Assembly: GCA_900542495.1 (NCBI GenBank)
Contig: UQNW01000002.1
Coordinates: 171,554-235,553, forward strand
DNA: 64,000 nucleotides
Reading direction: 5' to 3'
Origin: an uncultured Roseburia sp.
GTDB lineage: Bacteria > Bacillota > Clostridia > Lachnospirales > Lachnospiraceae
Made by a program: the position numbers and the translations under genes. Shown one piece after another: positions 53,285-61,958 of the stretch. Numbering within the stretch: the first letter of the stretch is position 1; each line of letters opens with the position of its first letter. A model generated the notes under the pieces. It searched no databases, was not told where the DNA came from, and saw only the letters and a list, made by a program, of their open reading frames with translations.

Positions 53285-55117
53285 TTATTTCTGGGATTCA
53301 CGCACAAACCGTGAAATATCTGCTTCTTTGTGGTTTAACTGCTGAACGGAATATAAATGCAGCTTCTTCTTTGCGCGCGTCATTCCCACATAGAACATCC
53401 GGCGCTCCTCCTCTATCTCATTGTCGAGAACCGCTTTTTTATAAGGCATAATCCCTTCATTCACATCTATAATGTAGACATTCTCATATTCCAAGCCTTT
53501 TGAGCTGTGAAGTGTCGCAAGTGCCACGCTCTCCGGATTCTGGTTTTGCTGCCTGTAGATTTTTTCAAGTTCCGCGGTGTAGTTTTCGATATGTTCGAAC
53601 CAGTCGTTATAGGTGTCAAATCCTTTTGCACTGTTCTGCAGCTCCTCAAGCACCTCGTAGAGATCGTCGACGTTCATTCTCCGATAATCCGCATATTCCA
53701 TGCAGAATTCGTCATACCCGATTCCGCGTCGTATGTAATTGATCGCCGCATACGGACTCATCGAAGATAACATGTGAATGTCATATTCTAATCTCTGGAT
53801 ACGCTCTGCCACCCACGGTTTATCCTCATAAAACCACTCCCACACATCAAACGCCACAGTTTCTTCATCTAAGGAATCCCTGCTGATATAACGCTTTGGG
53901 CGGTTCATAATTTTCAAGAAATCCTTCCGGTAGCGGCTTCCCATTGCTATTTTCATGTAAGCGATCATGTCCTTTGCAATCCAGTGCTCATAAAGGTTTG
54001 GCACATTGTCCTTCATGCGGAACGGAATATTATATTCTAACAATTTTTCCATTAACATCTGCGGCTGTGTATTCGTGCGAAAAAGAATTGCAAAATCTTC
54101 ATATCTGCCGCCTCGTTCCATATGCGCCTGTATATCCCATATGATTTTTGCGATCTCATCATGCTGGCTTTTAAACACCGCATACTCAACAGGCGCGCCC
54201 GCTTCCTGATTTGCCTGTATCTCTTTTGGAAAACGCTCTTTATTACATCCGATCAGGCGCAGAGAAGCCTCCACAATTTCTTTCTGGGAACGGTAATTTG
54301 TGTCTAACAAAATCTGCGTTGCATCCGGGTAATCGTCTTTAAAATGCAGCATAATCTCTGGTCGTGCCCCACGGAAACGATAGATTGACTGGTCATCATC
54401 CCCTACCACAAACAGATTGTTTTCCGGTGCTGCAAGCATTTTTACGATATCAAACTGTATTTTATTAATATCCTGAAACTCATCAATGAGAATGTACTGA
54501 AACTTCCGCTGCCATGCCGAGAGGATGTCTTTTCGCTCCCTGAAAAGTTCATAAGTATAAACTAACATATCATCAAAATCGATCAGTTTATGCTGATGCA
54601 GATATTCATGATATTCGCCATAAATCCTGCGGAATATATTTTCCGCACAGTTCGTGGAATAATAATGTTCGATAGAGACTCCTGTATTTTTTACCATACT
54701 GATCTCTCCAAGAACAGACGAGACAAATTCCGTTTCATCCTCATACTCAAGACGGTGTTTCTGCACAAGTTCACGCATCAGCGCATACTTTTGTTCTTCC
54801 CTGATAATGTTGTTCGCATTATAATGATATGCATGCTTTAAAATGCCAAAATAGACTGCATGAAAAGTTCCAAAAGTAACCGGATAGGAACCATTTCCCA
54901 TAAGATTTAAAAAACGGTTCTTCATCTCCACCGCAGCTGCTTTTGTAAAAGTGATCACTAAAATATTCGACGGATTCACGTGGTACTTCGTGATCAGGTT
55001 TTTTGTCCGCTCCGTGATGACCGCAGTCTTTCCGGAGCCGGGACCTGCCAGGGTAAGGCACGGACCATTGAAATGCCCGATTGCCTTCACCTGGGAATCA
55101 TTGTATCTTTTTTCCAT
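53285..55117 (-). CDS. UvrD/PcrA-family superfamily I DNA helicase
   Basis: A 3'-5' ATP-dependent helicase likely in repair or recombination. The 610 residues have Walker A LAGPGSGKTAVITERT near residue 28, YILIDEFQDINKIQ (motif II), GDDDQSIYRFRGA (motif III), TLHSSKGLEYENVYII (motif V) and RRMFYVGMTRAKKKLHL (motif VI). It is shorter than PcrA or UvrD (about 720-750) and lacks their C-terminal Tudor-like tail, so it is a compact paralogue. It lies nine bases downstream of gltX. Confidence 0.93.
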   Translation of the reverse strand: MEKRYNDSQVKAIGHFNGPCLTLAGPGSGKTAVITERTKNLITKYHVNPSNILVITFTKAAAVEMKNRFLNLMGNGSYPVTFGTFHAVYFGILKHAYHYNANNIIREEQKYALMRELVQKHRLEYEDETEFVSSVLGEISMVKNTGVSIEHYYSTNCAENIFRRIYGEYHEYLHQHKLIDFDDMLVYTYELFRERKDILSAWQRKFQYILIDEFQDINKIQFDIVKMLAAPENNLFVVGDDDQSIYRFRGARPEIMLHFKDDYPDATQILLDTNYRSQKEIVEASLRLIGCNKERFPKEIQANQEAGAPVEYAVFKSQHDEIAKIIWDIQAHMERGGRYEDFAILFRTNTQPQMLMEKLLEYNIPFRMKDNVPNLYEHWIAKDMIAYMKIAMGSRYRKDFLKIMNRPKRYISRDSLDEETVAFDVWEWFYEDKPWVAERIQRLEYDIHMLSSMSPYAAINYIRRGIGYDEFCMEYADYRRMNVDDLYEVLEELQNSAKGFDTYNDWFEHIENYTAELEKIYRQQNQNPESVALATLHSSKGLEYENVYIIDVNEGIMPYKKAVLDNEIEEERRMFYVGMTRAKKKLHLYSVQQLNHKEADISRFVRESQK

Positions 55118-55126
55118 AAATACCCT

Positions 55127-56581
55127 TTATTTGCTGAGTAATTCAATACCTTTTTTGATACGTGCAATGGATTCTTCTTTTCCGAGGATCTCCATTAACT
55201 CGGTTGCACCGCCCGGTGTCATCTGTTTTCCGGAAACAGCGGTACGGATCGGCCACATCACATAACCGTTCTTTACGCCTTTTTCTGCAACATACTCACA
55301 GAGCATTGCATACAGTGCATCATTGCTGTAATCTTCCTGTGCCTCTAATCTAGGCAGAACCTCTGTCAGTACTTCTAAAGAAGTCTCAGCATTTGTCTTC
55401 ATCTTCTTGTGTGTATACATTGCTACATCATACTCTGGCAATGTTTCAAAGAAATCAATGTGCTCTGCGATATCCGGGAACACTTCAATTCTTGTCTTCA
55501 CCATAGCTGCGATTTTCTTAAGATCAAGGTCTTTTGTAATAACTGCCTTGATATATGGCAATGCTCTCTCATAGAACTTGTCAAAGTCCATTGCTTTGAT
55601 ATACTCACCATTCATCCATTTTAACTTAGTGTAATCAAAGACTGCCGGTGATTTGCTGATTCTGTGATAATCAAATTCTTTGATCAGCTCATCTAACGTA
55701 AAGATCTCACGGTTATCTTCCGGGCTCCAGCCTAAAAGCGCAATGTAGTTTACAACTGCTTCTGTCAAAAATCCCTGCTCGATCAGATCTTCAAAAGAAG
55801 AATGTCCGCTTCTCTTGGATAACTTCTTGTGATTCTCGTCTGTGATCAGTGGCAGATGAATATAAACCGGTGATTTCCAGCCAAATGCATCATATAATCT
55901 CTGATATTTTGGAGAAGAAGAAAGATATTCATTTCCTCTTACTACATGTGTAATATTCATAGTGTGGTCATCCACAACGTTTGCAAAGTTATAGGTTGGA
56001 TATCCGTCTGATTTAATGAGGATCATATCGTCTAACTCTGCATTTTCCACTGTAATATCTCCGTATAACTCATCATGGAATGTGGTAGTTCCCTCATTTG
56101 GGATATTCTGGCGGATAACAAATGGTTTTCCGGCAGCAAGGTTCGCTTCCACTTCCTCTTTAGATAAAGACAGGCAGTGTTTGTCGTAGATCATGATCTC
56201 TTTTCCCTCGACAACTTCTGTCTTTAAGGTAGAAAGACGCTCTTTGTCACAGAAACAGTAATATGCCTCTCCTTTTTCTACCAGCTCTTTTGCATATTTC
56301 ATGTAGATTCCGGTTTTCATACGCTCACTCTGCACATATGGACCATAACCACCGTCTTTGTCCGGACCTTCATCATGGACTAAGCCTGTCTCTGCTAATG
56401 TACGGTAAATAATATCTACAGCACCTTCCACAAAACGCTCCTGATCTGTATCCTCGATACGAAGCATGAAGTCTCCGCCTTCATGTTTTGCGATCAAAAA
56501 CTCATATAATGCAGAACGCAAATTACCAACATGCATTCTACCTGTTGGACTTGGTGCAAATCTTGTTCTAACTTTACTCAT
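55127..56581 (-). CDS. gltX: Glutamyl-tRNA synthetase
   Basis: Charges tRNA-Glu, and probably tRNA-Gln in a non-discriminating way as in many Firmicutes. The 484 residues include the HIGH-type motif [18 protein letters not shown] at residues 8-25 and the KMSKS-type motif [15 protein letters not shown] near 250. The anticodon-binding helical domain follows. The length is standard. It lies just upstream of the helicase gene. No T-box was found in its leader. Confidence 0.96.
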   Translation of the reverse strand: MSKVRTRFAPSPTGRMHVGNLRSALYEFLIAKHEGGDFMLRIEDTDQERFVEGAVDIIYRTLAETGLVHDEGPDKDGGYGPYVQSERMKTGIYMKYAKELVEKGEAYYCFCDKERLSTLKTEVVEGKEIMIYDKHCLSLSKEEVEANLAAGKPFVIRQNIPNEGTTTFHDELYGDITVENAELDDMILIKSDGYPTYNFANVVDDHTMNITHVVRGNEYLSSSPKYQRLYDAFGWKSPVYIHLPLITDENHKKLSKRSGHSSFEDLIEQGFLTEAVVNYIALLGWSPEDNREIFTLDELIKEFDYHRISKSPAVFDYTKLKWMNGEYIKAMDFDKFYERALPYIKAVITKDLDLKKIAAMVKTRIEVFPDIAEHIDFFETLPEYDVAMYTHKKMKTNAETSLEVLTEVLPRLEAQEDYSNDALYAMLCEYVAEKGVKNGYVMWPIRTAVSGKQMTPGGATELMEILGKEESIARIKKGIELLSK

Positions 56582-56662
56582 AAATCTCCTCTTTCCGGTT
56601 CTGATAAACCCTTAAGTTTTATATACAACAGACCGTGTGCAATCTGCATGGTCTGCCGTTGT

Positions 56663-56701
56663 AAAAAATAGCCTGCAGCTATTTTTAGTCGCTACAGGCT
56701 A
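56663..56701 (-). terminator. Rho-independent terminator after the feo operon
   Basis: On the minus strand TAGCCTGTAGC pairs with GCTGCAGGCTA (10 of 11) and is followed by six T. It lies 36 bases past the end of the FeoB-associated gene and ends the feoA-feoB unit. Confidence 0.9.
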
Positions 56702-56736
56702 TTATATAATATATTTTTCATTCTGACAAGAACGGT

Positions 56737-56901
56737 TTATACACCGTCTGTTTCATTTTTCTGGCACTTTTTGCAGTTTTTATCCGCACATCCACTGCAT
56801 CCGATACAGTTCCCTCTTTTTTTCTGCCTGCGCATCCAGATGAATGCAATTACAAGCCAGATAAATAAGACACCAAGGATGATATAATCTCCTAATTTCA
56901 T
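56737..56901 (-). CDS. FeoB-associated Cys-rich membrane protein
   Basis: A 54-residue protein from ATG 56901, which overlaps the feoB stop (ATGA). GGAGG lies 12 bases upstream. One membrane helix (about residues 5-22) is followed by a basic stretch and a Cys-rich tail CIGCSGCADKNCKKC. This family recurs after feoB in Firmicutes and is thought to help ferrous iron uptake by binding metal or sensing redox. A longer start at 56961 would overlap feoB substantially and is not favoured. Confidence 0.88.
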   Translation of the reverse strand: MKLGDYIILGVLFIWLVIAFIWMRRQKKRGNCIGCSGCADKNCKKCQKNETDGV

Positions 56902-58907
56902 GCTAAAAAGATTCCTCCAACCTGATAGACGATCAGTGCAGCAACCCATGCCACCAGACACTGTAATACAACGACTAAAGCTGCTTTTAAGCTGCTTCCC
57001 ATCTCACGTTTTACCGCTGCAATCGCTGCGACACAAGGGGTATATAATAAAGTAAACACTAAAAAGCTGACCACGGACACACCGGAGAACATGCTGCTTA
57101 ATACTGTACTTAAGTTCGAAGTTGCAGTTCCTGTCAGAACACTTAAGGTACTGACGACTGCTTCTTTCGCCGTAAATCCGGTGATCAGTGCTGTGGAAAC
57201 TCTCCAGTCCGAAAAACCAAGCGGCGCAAAAACAGGTGCGATCCATCTTCCGACCAGTGCAAGCAGACTGTTACTGCTGTCTGCGACAACATTCAGTCTT
57301 GTGTCAAAGGTCTGTAAAAACCAGATAATGATCGTAGCTACAAAAATAACGGTAAACGCTCTCTGGATAAAATCTTTTGCCTTATCCCACATAAGCTGGA
57401 ACACACTCTTTGCCGAAGGAAAACGGTAATTTGGCAGCTCCATCACGAATGGGATCGGGTTTCCGCGGAAGGCCGTGTGATTTAACACCAGCGCGGAGAT
57501 AATGCCGACGACAATACCTGTCGCATAAAGAAGTATCATCACAAATGCTTCTTTTCCCGGGAAAAAGGCTGCCGCAAACACGGTATAAATCGGTATTTTG
57601 GCAGAACAGCTCATAAAAGGTGTCAGCATGATCGTCATATTTTTATCACGCTCTGACGAAAGGGTTCGTGTTGCCATAACTGCAGGTACTGTACAACCGA
57701 ATCCAATCAGCATCGGCACAAAGCTTCTGCCGGACAAACCGATTTTTCGCAGAGGTTTATCCATAACAAAGGCGACACGCGCCATATATCCGGAATCTTC
57801 CAGAATCGACAGGAAGAAAAATAAAACAACGATAATCGGCAGAAAGCTTAAAACACTTCCGACTCCGGCAAACACACCGTCGATCAAAAGGCTGTGCACT
57901 ACCGGGTTCATGCCATAAGCAGTCAGCGCACGGTCACACATTGCGGTAAATGCATCAATCCCAAGCGTCAGAAGATCACTTAAAAATGCCCCAATCACAT
58001 TGAACGTCAGCCAGAATATTGCAAACATGATCAGAAGAAACATCGGGATTGCAAGATATTTATCTGTTAAAACCTTATCAATCTTCGTACTTCTGATGTG
58101 CTCTTTGCTCTCATGGCATTTTTTTACGGTTTTGCTGCATACTTTCTCGATAAAGGTATACCGCATGTCAGCTAAAGCCGCATTGCGGTCTAAGCCACAG
58201 TCTTTTTCCATTTCTTCAATACTGTGTTCCATCATCTCAAGCTCATTCTGGGAAAGTTCGAGCTTTTTGATAATGTCCTCGTCATTCTCTACGATCTTTG
58301 TTGCCGCAAAACGTGGTGACATGCCGATATTGACTGCATGGTCTTCCACCTGATGTGACACGGCATGAATACAGCGGTGCACCGGTCCCTGTTCACAAAA
58401 ATCCATAACTTTCGGGAGAATCTTTTTCTTTCCAACCTCCACAGCCGCTTTGATCAGGTCTTCAATTCCTTCATCTTTTGCCGCACTGATCGGGATCACC
58501 GGGATTCCAAGCTCCTCCGACATCTGTTTGTAATCAATGGAGCCGCCGTTTCCTCTGACTTCGTCCATCATATTCAGTGCTAACACCATTGGAATATGCA
58601 TCTCTAAAAGCTGTAAGGTCAGGTAAAGATTCCGTTCAATATTGGTTGCATCCACAATATTGATGATTCCATCCGGTTTCTCATTTAAAATAAAATCTCT
58701 CGTCACGATCTCCTCATTTGTATAAGGACGGATCGAATAGATTCCCGGCAGATCCACAACGGAACAGTTTTTTACCGAACGGATCTCTCCAATCTTCTGG
58801 TCTACCGTCACTCCCGGGAAATTTCCAACATGCTGGTTTGAACCCGTCAACTGGTTAAATAACGTGGTCTTGCCACAATTCTGATTGCCTGCTAATGCGA
58901 ATATCAT
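56898..58907 (-). CDS. feoB: Ferrous iron transporter FeoB
   Basis: The membrane permease for Fe(II) with an N-terminal G protein domain. The 669 residues have P-loop AGNQNCGKTTLFNQLTG near residue 6, switch DLPGIYSIRPY and NMMDEVR. A helical linker is followed by a C-terminal transporter part of about eight to ten membrane helices containing FLPIIVVLFFFLSILEDSGY and the second gate GCTVPAVMATRTL. It overlaps feoA by four bases (ATGA) and the Cys-rich gene by four bases, so the three are coupled. Confidence 0.97.
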   Translation of the reverse strand: MIFALAGNQNCGKTTLFNQLTGSNQHVGNFPGVTVDQKIGEIRSVKNCSVVDLPGIYSIRPYTNEEIVTRDFILNEKPDGIINIVDATNIERNLYLTLQLLEMHIPMVLALNMMDEVRGNGGSIDYKQMSEELGIPVIPISAAKDEGIEDLIKAAVEVGKKKILPKVMDFCEQGPVHRCIHAVSHQVEDHAVNIGMSPRFAATKIVENDEDIIKKLELSQNELEMMEHSIEEMEKDCGLDRNAALADMRYTFIEKVCSKTVKKCHESKEHIRSTKIDKVLTDKYLAIPMFLLIMFAIFWLTFNVIGAFLSDLLTLGIDAFTAMCDRALTAYGMNPVVHSLLIDGVFAGVGSVLSFLPIIVVLFFFLSILEDSGYMARVAFVMDKPLRKIGLSGRSFVPMLIGFGCTVPAVMATRTLSSERDKNMTIMLTPFMSCSAKIPIYTVFAAAFFPGKEAFVMILLYATGIVVGIISALVLNHTAFRGNPIPFVMELPNYRFPSAKSVFQLMWDKAKDFIQRAFTVIFVATIIIWFLQTFDTRLNVVADSSNSLLALVGRWIAPVFAPLGFSDWRVSTALITGFTAKEAVVSTLSVLTGTATSNLSTVLSSMFSGVSVVSFLVFTLLYTPCVAAIAAVKREMGSSLKAALVVVLQCLVAWVAALIVYQVGGIFLA

Positions 58908-59140
58908 TCTTTTGTTTCCTCCAAAGACACCTCAATCTTTTTTGCATCCTCCTTGCGGATCGTCAGCTCATAGCCACGAAGTCTGATCTCGATCGGGTCG
59001 CCCATCGGTGCAATTTTTTTCACAACAACCTTCGTCTTTGGGATCAGTCCCATATCAAGGAAACGACAGCGCAGAGCGCCCTCTCCGCCAACCGTTGTGA
59101 TGACTGCCTCTGTCTCAAGTGGTAAATTATCTAATGTCAT
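58904..59140 (-). CDS. feoA: Ferrous iron transport protein FeoA
   Basis: A 78-residue SH3-like protein that assists FeoB. ATG 59140 has GGAGG five bases upstream and begins MTLDNLPLETEAVITTV. The upstream in-frame extension lies in the leader. Segments CRFLDMGLIPKTKVVVKKIAPMG and IRLRGYELTIRKEDA match FeoA. First gene of the operon. Confidence 0.95.
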   Translation of the reverse strand: MTLDNLPLETEAVITTVGGEGALRCRFLDMGLIPKTKVVVKKIAPMGDPIEIRLRGYELTIRKEDAKKIEVSLEETKE

Positions 59141-59238
59141 TTTATCCTCCGTTAACAAGAGTCTCATCGGACTCATTTATATCCTGTTATTCATATAGAT
59201 TTCCATTTTCTGTCAGTTATGCTCTCCTAACTTTCCTT

Positions 59239-59267
59239 AGTTTAATGCGCAAATTTGTGCATGTCAA
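59239..59267 (-). promoter_or_regulatory. feoA promoter with a palindromic operator-like spacer
   Basis: On the minus strand a perfect TTGACA and TAAACT are 17 bases apart, about 98 bases upstream of feoA. The spacer holds the near-perfect 16-bp palindrome TGCACAAATTTGCGCA (59246-59261), filling almost the whole interval. It does not resemble a classical Fur box, so another repressor is likely. Just downstream, CTAAGGAAAGTTAG forms a second short inverted repeat. Confidence 0.75.
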
Positions 59268-59348
59268 CGCGCTTCGCAAAGTTTTTGATAATTTTTCTCA
59301 TTTTTGTCATTTCCTACAAAAATGATTTTTTTTGCAGTCATATTATGC

Positions 59349-59376
59349 ACACTTTTCTATTTTAGAACATAACTTA
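59349..59376 (+). promoter_or_regulatory. Candidate sigma-K/sigma-E-type promoter of cotJ
   Basis: CATAACTTA at 59368-59376 matches the sigma-K -10 form CATANNNTA. An ACAC at 59349-59352, 15 bases upstream, suits its loose -35. TCATATT a little further upstream resembles a sigma-E -35 but is wrongly spaced. It lies about 31 bases before cotJA. No sigma-A promoter is obvious here. Confidence 0.4.
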
Positions 59377-59407
59377 ACTTGAAAGAAAAAGAAAGGCAAC
59401 CAAATTT

Positions 59408-59617
59408 ATGCGAAACTGTAATGCGCAAAACAGAATGAATCCTATCTGTTCAAACGAATCAAACCGCGATATGGGACCGGAATTTGTCGTTGCAATGGCA
59501 TACGTTCCATGGCAGCAGTTTGGACCATTATATGATATTGAAAAAGGGCTTATGGTTGGAACCATTTTCCCTGAATTAGATAAACCATTCCTTGGAAGGA
59601 GGGCTTTTCGAAGATGA
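59408..59617 (+). CDS. cotJA: Spore coat associated protein CotJA
   Basis: A 69-residue protein containing AMAYVPWQQFGPLYDIEKGLM and GTIFPELDKPFLG, the CotJA signature. In B. subtilis cotJABC is made in the mother cell and the products join the spore coat. GAAAGG lies about 11 bases before the ATG. It overlaps cotJB by four bases (ATGA). Confidence 0.93.
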   Translation: MRNCNAQNRMNPICSNESNRDMGPEFVVAMAYVPWQQFGPLYDIEKGLMVGTIFPELDKPFLGRRAFRR

Positions 59618-59886
59618 CGAACCAAATGAACCAGATGAACCGCCAACAGCTTTTCAGCCTCATTAATACTGTAAGCTTCGCTGTTGACGACCTTCTTCTT
59701 TTTTTAGACACCCATCCGGATGATGCGGAAGCGATCAAAGCCTTCCATCATTACTCAGATATCAGGCGCAACGCTCTGCAGGCCTACTCCGACCAGTATG
59801 GTCCTCTGACCATCGACACTGCAAATCCATGCAGTCACTGGAATTGGGCCACAGAACCATGGCCATGGGAAGGAGGATGTAAATAA
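59614..59886 (+). CDS. cotJB: Spore coat protein CotJB
   Basis: A 90-residue protein with LFSLINTVSFAVDDLLLFLDTHP, the segment YGPLTIDTANP and WPWEGGC at the end, matching CotJB. The start has GGAGG shortly upstream within the end of cotJA. Its stop codon overlaps the cotJC start (TAATG). It is needed for CotJC assembly in B. subtilis. Confidence 0.93.
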   Translation: MTNQMNQMNRQQLFSLINTVSFAVDDLLLFLDTHPDDAEAIKAFHHYSDIRRNALQAYSDQYGPLTIDTANPCSHWNWATEPWPWEGGCK

Positions 59887-60104
59887 TGTGGAATTACGAA
59901 AAACGACTGCAATACCCGATTAATATCACAACACCAAATGCCAAAATTGCACAGATCATTATGTCACAATATGGCGGACCAGACGGTGAAATGGGAGCAT
60001 CCATGCGTTACCTCTCCCAGAGATACAGCATGCCGGACAGACGTGTATGTGGCGTTCTTACGGATATTGGTACGGAGGAATTAGCGCATAGATGTTGGAA
60101 ATGA
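59886..60104 (+). pseudogene. cotJC: 5' part of cotJC, a manganese-catalase-like coat protein, split by a prophage
   Basis: The first 68 codons match CotJC (MWNYEKRLQYPINITTPNAK, QYGGPDGEMGASMRYLSQRY, LTDIGTEELAH). They stop at position 60089, in the middle of the conserved EELAH-(L/M)EM metal-ligand segment. Four unrelated codons (Arg-Cys-Trp-Lys) and a TGA follow. Full CotJC is about 190 residues, so more than half, including later metal ligands, is missing. Phage genes begin right after. The rest of the gene is expected on the far side of the inserted element, beyond the window. Confidence 0.9.
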
Positions 60105-60106
60105 AG

Positions 60107-60135
60107 AAAGCCGATATAGCATCTATACCGACTTT
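60107..60135 (-). terminator. Terminator at the prophage end
   Basis: On the minus strand AAAGTCGGTATAG pairs with CTATATCGGCTTT over 13 positions with two G-U pairs and a three-base loop, then CTTTCTTC. On the plus strand the wobble pairs become mismatches, so it works for leftward transcripts of the accessory genes. It starts three bases after the aberrant cotJC stop. Confidence 0.8.
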
Positions 60136-60142
60136 TACATAT

Positions 60143-60751
60143 TTATTTATTTTCTTTGTCTTCGATTACATCTAATGCTCTATATATATTATATACATTG
60201 AACATTCTATATAAGTTAATCACAAAATTTATATTTTCTAAAATCAGCATAAAATTAAATGCATTATATATAAAAAATCCTACAAAGAATAATATATTAG
60301 ACAATTGAATATTATATATATACGACTCATCTGCACATATTTTTACTGTGATGTTCATCACGACTGTGCTAAAAATATCTATAATATATAAGATTGATAA
60401 ATTTAGGAACGTACGATTACTGTCTTTTAATATATTATTTTTTGTCTTAATCAATTCCTTTATAATTTCATCACGCATTAGAGCTTGAAAAATTGCATAT
60501 GCACCAAATATTACCGCAAACATTGCTACTTGCACATCTAAAAAAACAGGTACTATCTCCTTAACTGTTGCCACTGTATCTACCTTGAACGTACAATAAT
60601 AGCTTATAGGAAATGCTGATAAAATTGCTATAATAAATTGCCATGCAGATTTCTTACTCAATTTTAATTCAAGTACACATTCTGATACAATTTTGCCTTT
60701 ACTCCTTTTGTCATTCAGTTCTTGAATATTTTTTATTACGCTATCGGTCAT
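60143..60751 (-). CDS. Four-helix membrane protein of a prophage accessory cassette, unknown
   Basis: About 202 residues from ATG 60751 (AAGGTG six bases upstream); a GTG at 60760 overlapping the previous stop (GTGA) is also possible. Four hydrophobic helices are visible near residues 37-55, 70-95, 115-138 and 150-172, with a charged N-terminus and a short charged C-terminus. No family is recognised. It is coupled to the upstream 317-residue soluble protein gene. The soluble-plus-four-helix pair is an organisation seen in some phage-defence systems (Kiwa, for example, pairs KwaB with four-helix KwaA), but identity is not claimed. Distinctly Ile/Asn/Lys-rich codon usage fits recent transfer. 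Confidence 0.75.
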   Translation of the reverse strand: MTDSVIKNIQELNDKRSKGKIVSECVLELKLSKKSAWQFIIAILSAFPISYYCTFKVDTVATVKEIVPVFLDVQVAMFAVIFGAYAIFQALMRDEIIKELIKTKNNILKDSNRTFLNLSILYIIDIFSTVVMNITVKICADESYIYNIQLSNILFFVGFFIYNAFNFMLILENINFVINLYRMFNVYNIYRALDVIEDKENK

Positions 60752-60756
60752 CAACC

Positions 60757-61710
60757 TCACCTTTTAATAATTCTATTTACAAATTTTTGATACTCAATAA
60801 TATTATTGTTACTTTCAACATTCATAGCAGTTATCTCATTCTTTATATTCCCGATTTGTTCATATGCATTATCAAGGTCTCCAACCACTTCAATATTTGA
60901 AATATCTGATATTTCATGATCTTTTATTTTTCCTGTCTTTTTATTTCCATGAGTACCTTCTTTATATTTGACTTTCATTTCTGTTTTTGCCATTCCTTCT
61001 GTTTTTTCAATCACAGAAGCAACACCATCTAAATTTTCTGGTGATGGAAATGTCATTTTTCCTTTTGAACTTCCTATTACTTTTCTAATTTTACTATCAA
61101 TGTCTCCAAAAACATTCCCATAATCCCACTCCGAATTTAAAGGAAAAAACTTTAAGGTTAACTCGGTTATTTTTTCTACATCTTTTAATGCTTCTTTTAC
61201 ACTTGCAGAAGTCTTTATTCCGGATACTTTTACTTTTGCATATGGTAAATATTGCTTATTTTCCTCGCTTTTTCTTATTTTATCATTGTACTTTCTAATA
61301 TATTTCTGAATCACTGTTCGAAATGCAAATGAAAATGCCCTTGTGTCAGGACTTCCATTCTGATTTTTAACTAACATCATTCTATGGTTTTTCAAATAAA
61401 TCAAAAATAACGAATATGGTGAAGATTTAAAACGTTTATTAGTCTTTTTTAATCCCTCACTCTCTGTATATTCCGACCGTACTTCTAAAACAGTGTCTTT
61501 AATCAGTAACCCTGATAAAACATATTCCCCATTAAGTTCTCGAATATGTACATCATCAAAGAAATATTTTGTTTTCTCTGTACTATCTGCCACTATGTCA
61601 TCTGATAATGCTGGTAAAACAATGTCGTCAATATATCTTATTAAAGGTTCTTCCTCCTTTCCAAAAACCACATTAATATCTGCTACATACATTTGTTTGC
61701 TTTCCATCAT
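60757..61710 (-). CDS. Soluble 317-residue protein of a prophage accessory cassette, unknown
   Basis: A predicted cytosolic protein without membrane segments. The N-terminal half is a mixed alpha/beta region (VADINVVFGKEEEPLIRYI, YVLSGLLIKDTVLEVRSEY, PYSLFLIYLKNHRMMLVKN). The later part has TELTLKFFPLNSEWDYGNVF and a Lys-rich stretch, and ends in helices. The layout loosely recalls abortive-infection-type domains of unknown function such as DUF4747 or DUF4868, but no motif settles it. Its ATG-ATG start has GGGAGAG seven bases upstream. It is translationally coupled to the four-helix membrane protein gene, and both lie between the endolysin and the prophage end, the usual place for lysogenic-conversion genes. 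Confidence 0.75.
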   Translation of the reverse strand: MMESKQMYVADINVVFGKEEEPLIRYIDDIVLPALSDDIVADSTEKTKYFFDDVHIRELNGEYVLSGLLIKDTVLEVRSEYTESEGLKKTNKRFKSSPYSLFLIYLKNHRMMLVKNQNGSPDTRAFSFAFRTVIQKYIRKYNDKIRKSEENKQYLPYAKVKVSGIKTSASVKEALKDVEKITELTLKFFPLNSEWDYGNVFGDIDSKIRKVIGSSKGKMTFPSPENLDGVASVIEKTEGMAKTEMKVKYKEGTHGNKKTGKIKDHEISDISNIEVVGDLDNAYEQIGNIKNEITAMNVESNNNIIEYQKFVNRIIKR

Positions 61711-61925
61711 AATATTACTCTCCCGACATTTTTTTCTATAATTATATTACTTCTTGTCGAATCACGCCATATGATCTGATGTAAGTTGCCGGGATTCATT
61801 ATGATTTTATTGCTCAAATACCATTTTTATGTTTCTACATTATCAAGACATTCGTTCTGTTTCAATATGCAAATTATCCAAACTTTTTAAACTATATTCT
61901 ATCCAATAAATAATTATACTATACT

Positions 61926-61951
61926 AAAAGCCAGTGAAATCAATCACTGGC
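61926..61951 (-). terminator. Terminator after the endolysin gene
   Basis: A perfect 8-bp stem (GCCAGTGA/TCACTGGC) has a six-base loop and TTTT follows on the minus strand, just past the amidase stop. The remaining gap to the 317-residue gene (61711-61925) is A/T-rich and should hold that cassette's promoter, but no convincing boxes were chosen. Confidence 0.85.
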
Positions 61952-61958
61952 ATTTTCG

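Noticed and set aside
56582..56736. T-box riboswitch in front of gltX
   Set aside because: No T-box TGGNACC sequence or specifier structure; the clear hairpin there is the feo operon terminator.
56737..56961. Longer 74-residue form of the FeoB-associated protein
   Set aside because: The extra 20 codons lie inside the feoB 3' end; the ATGA-coupled start at 56901 gives the usual family start.
59177..59407. Classical Fur box before feoA
   Set aside because: No GATAATGATAATCATTATC-like site; the palindrome seen has a different sequence.
60143..61710. Calling the cassette a Kiwa (KwaA/KwaB) system
   Set aside because: Sizes and the four-helix partner fit, but gene order is reversed and no diagnostic motif can be read by eye; a profile search is needed.
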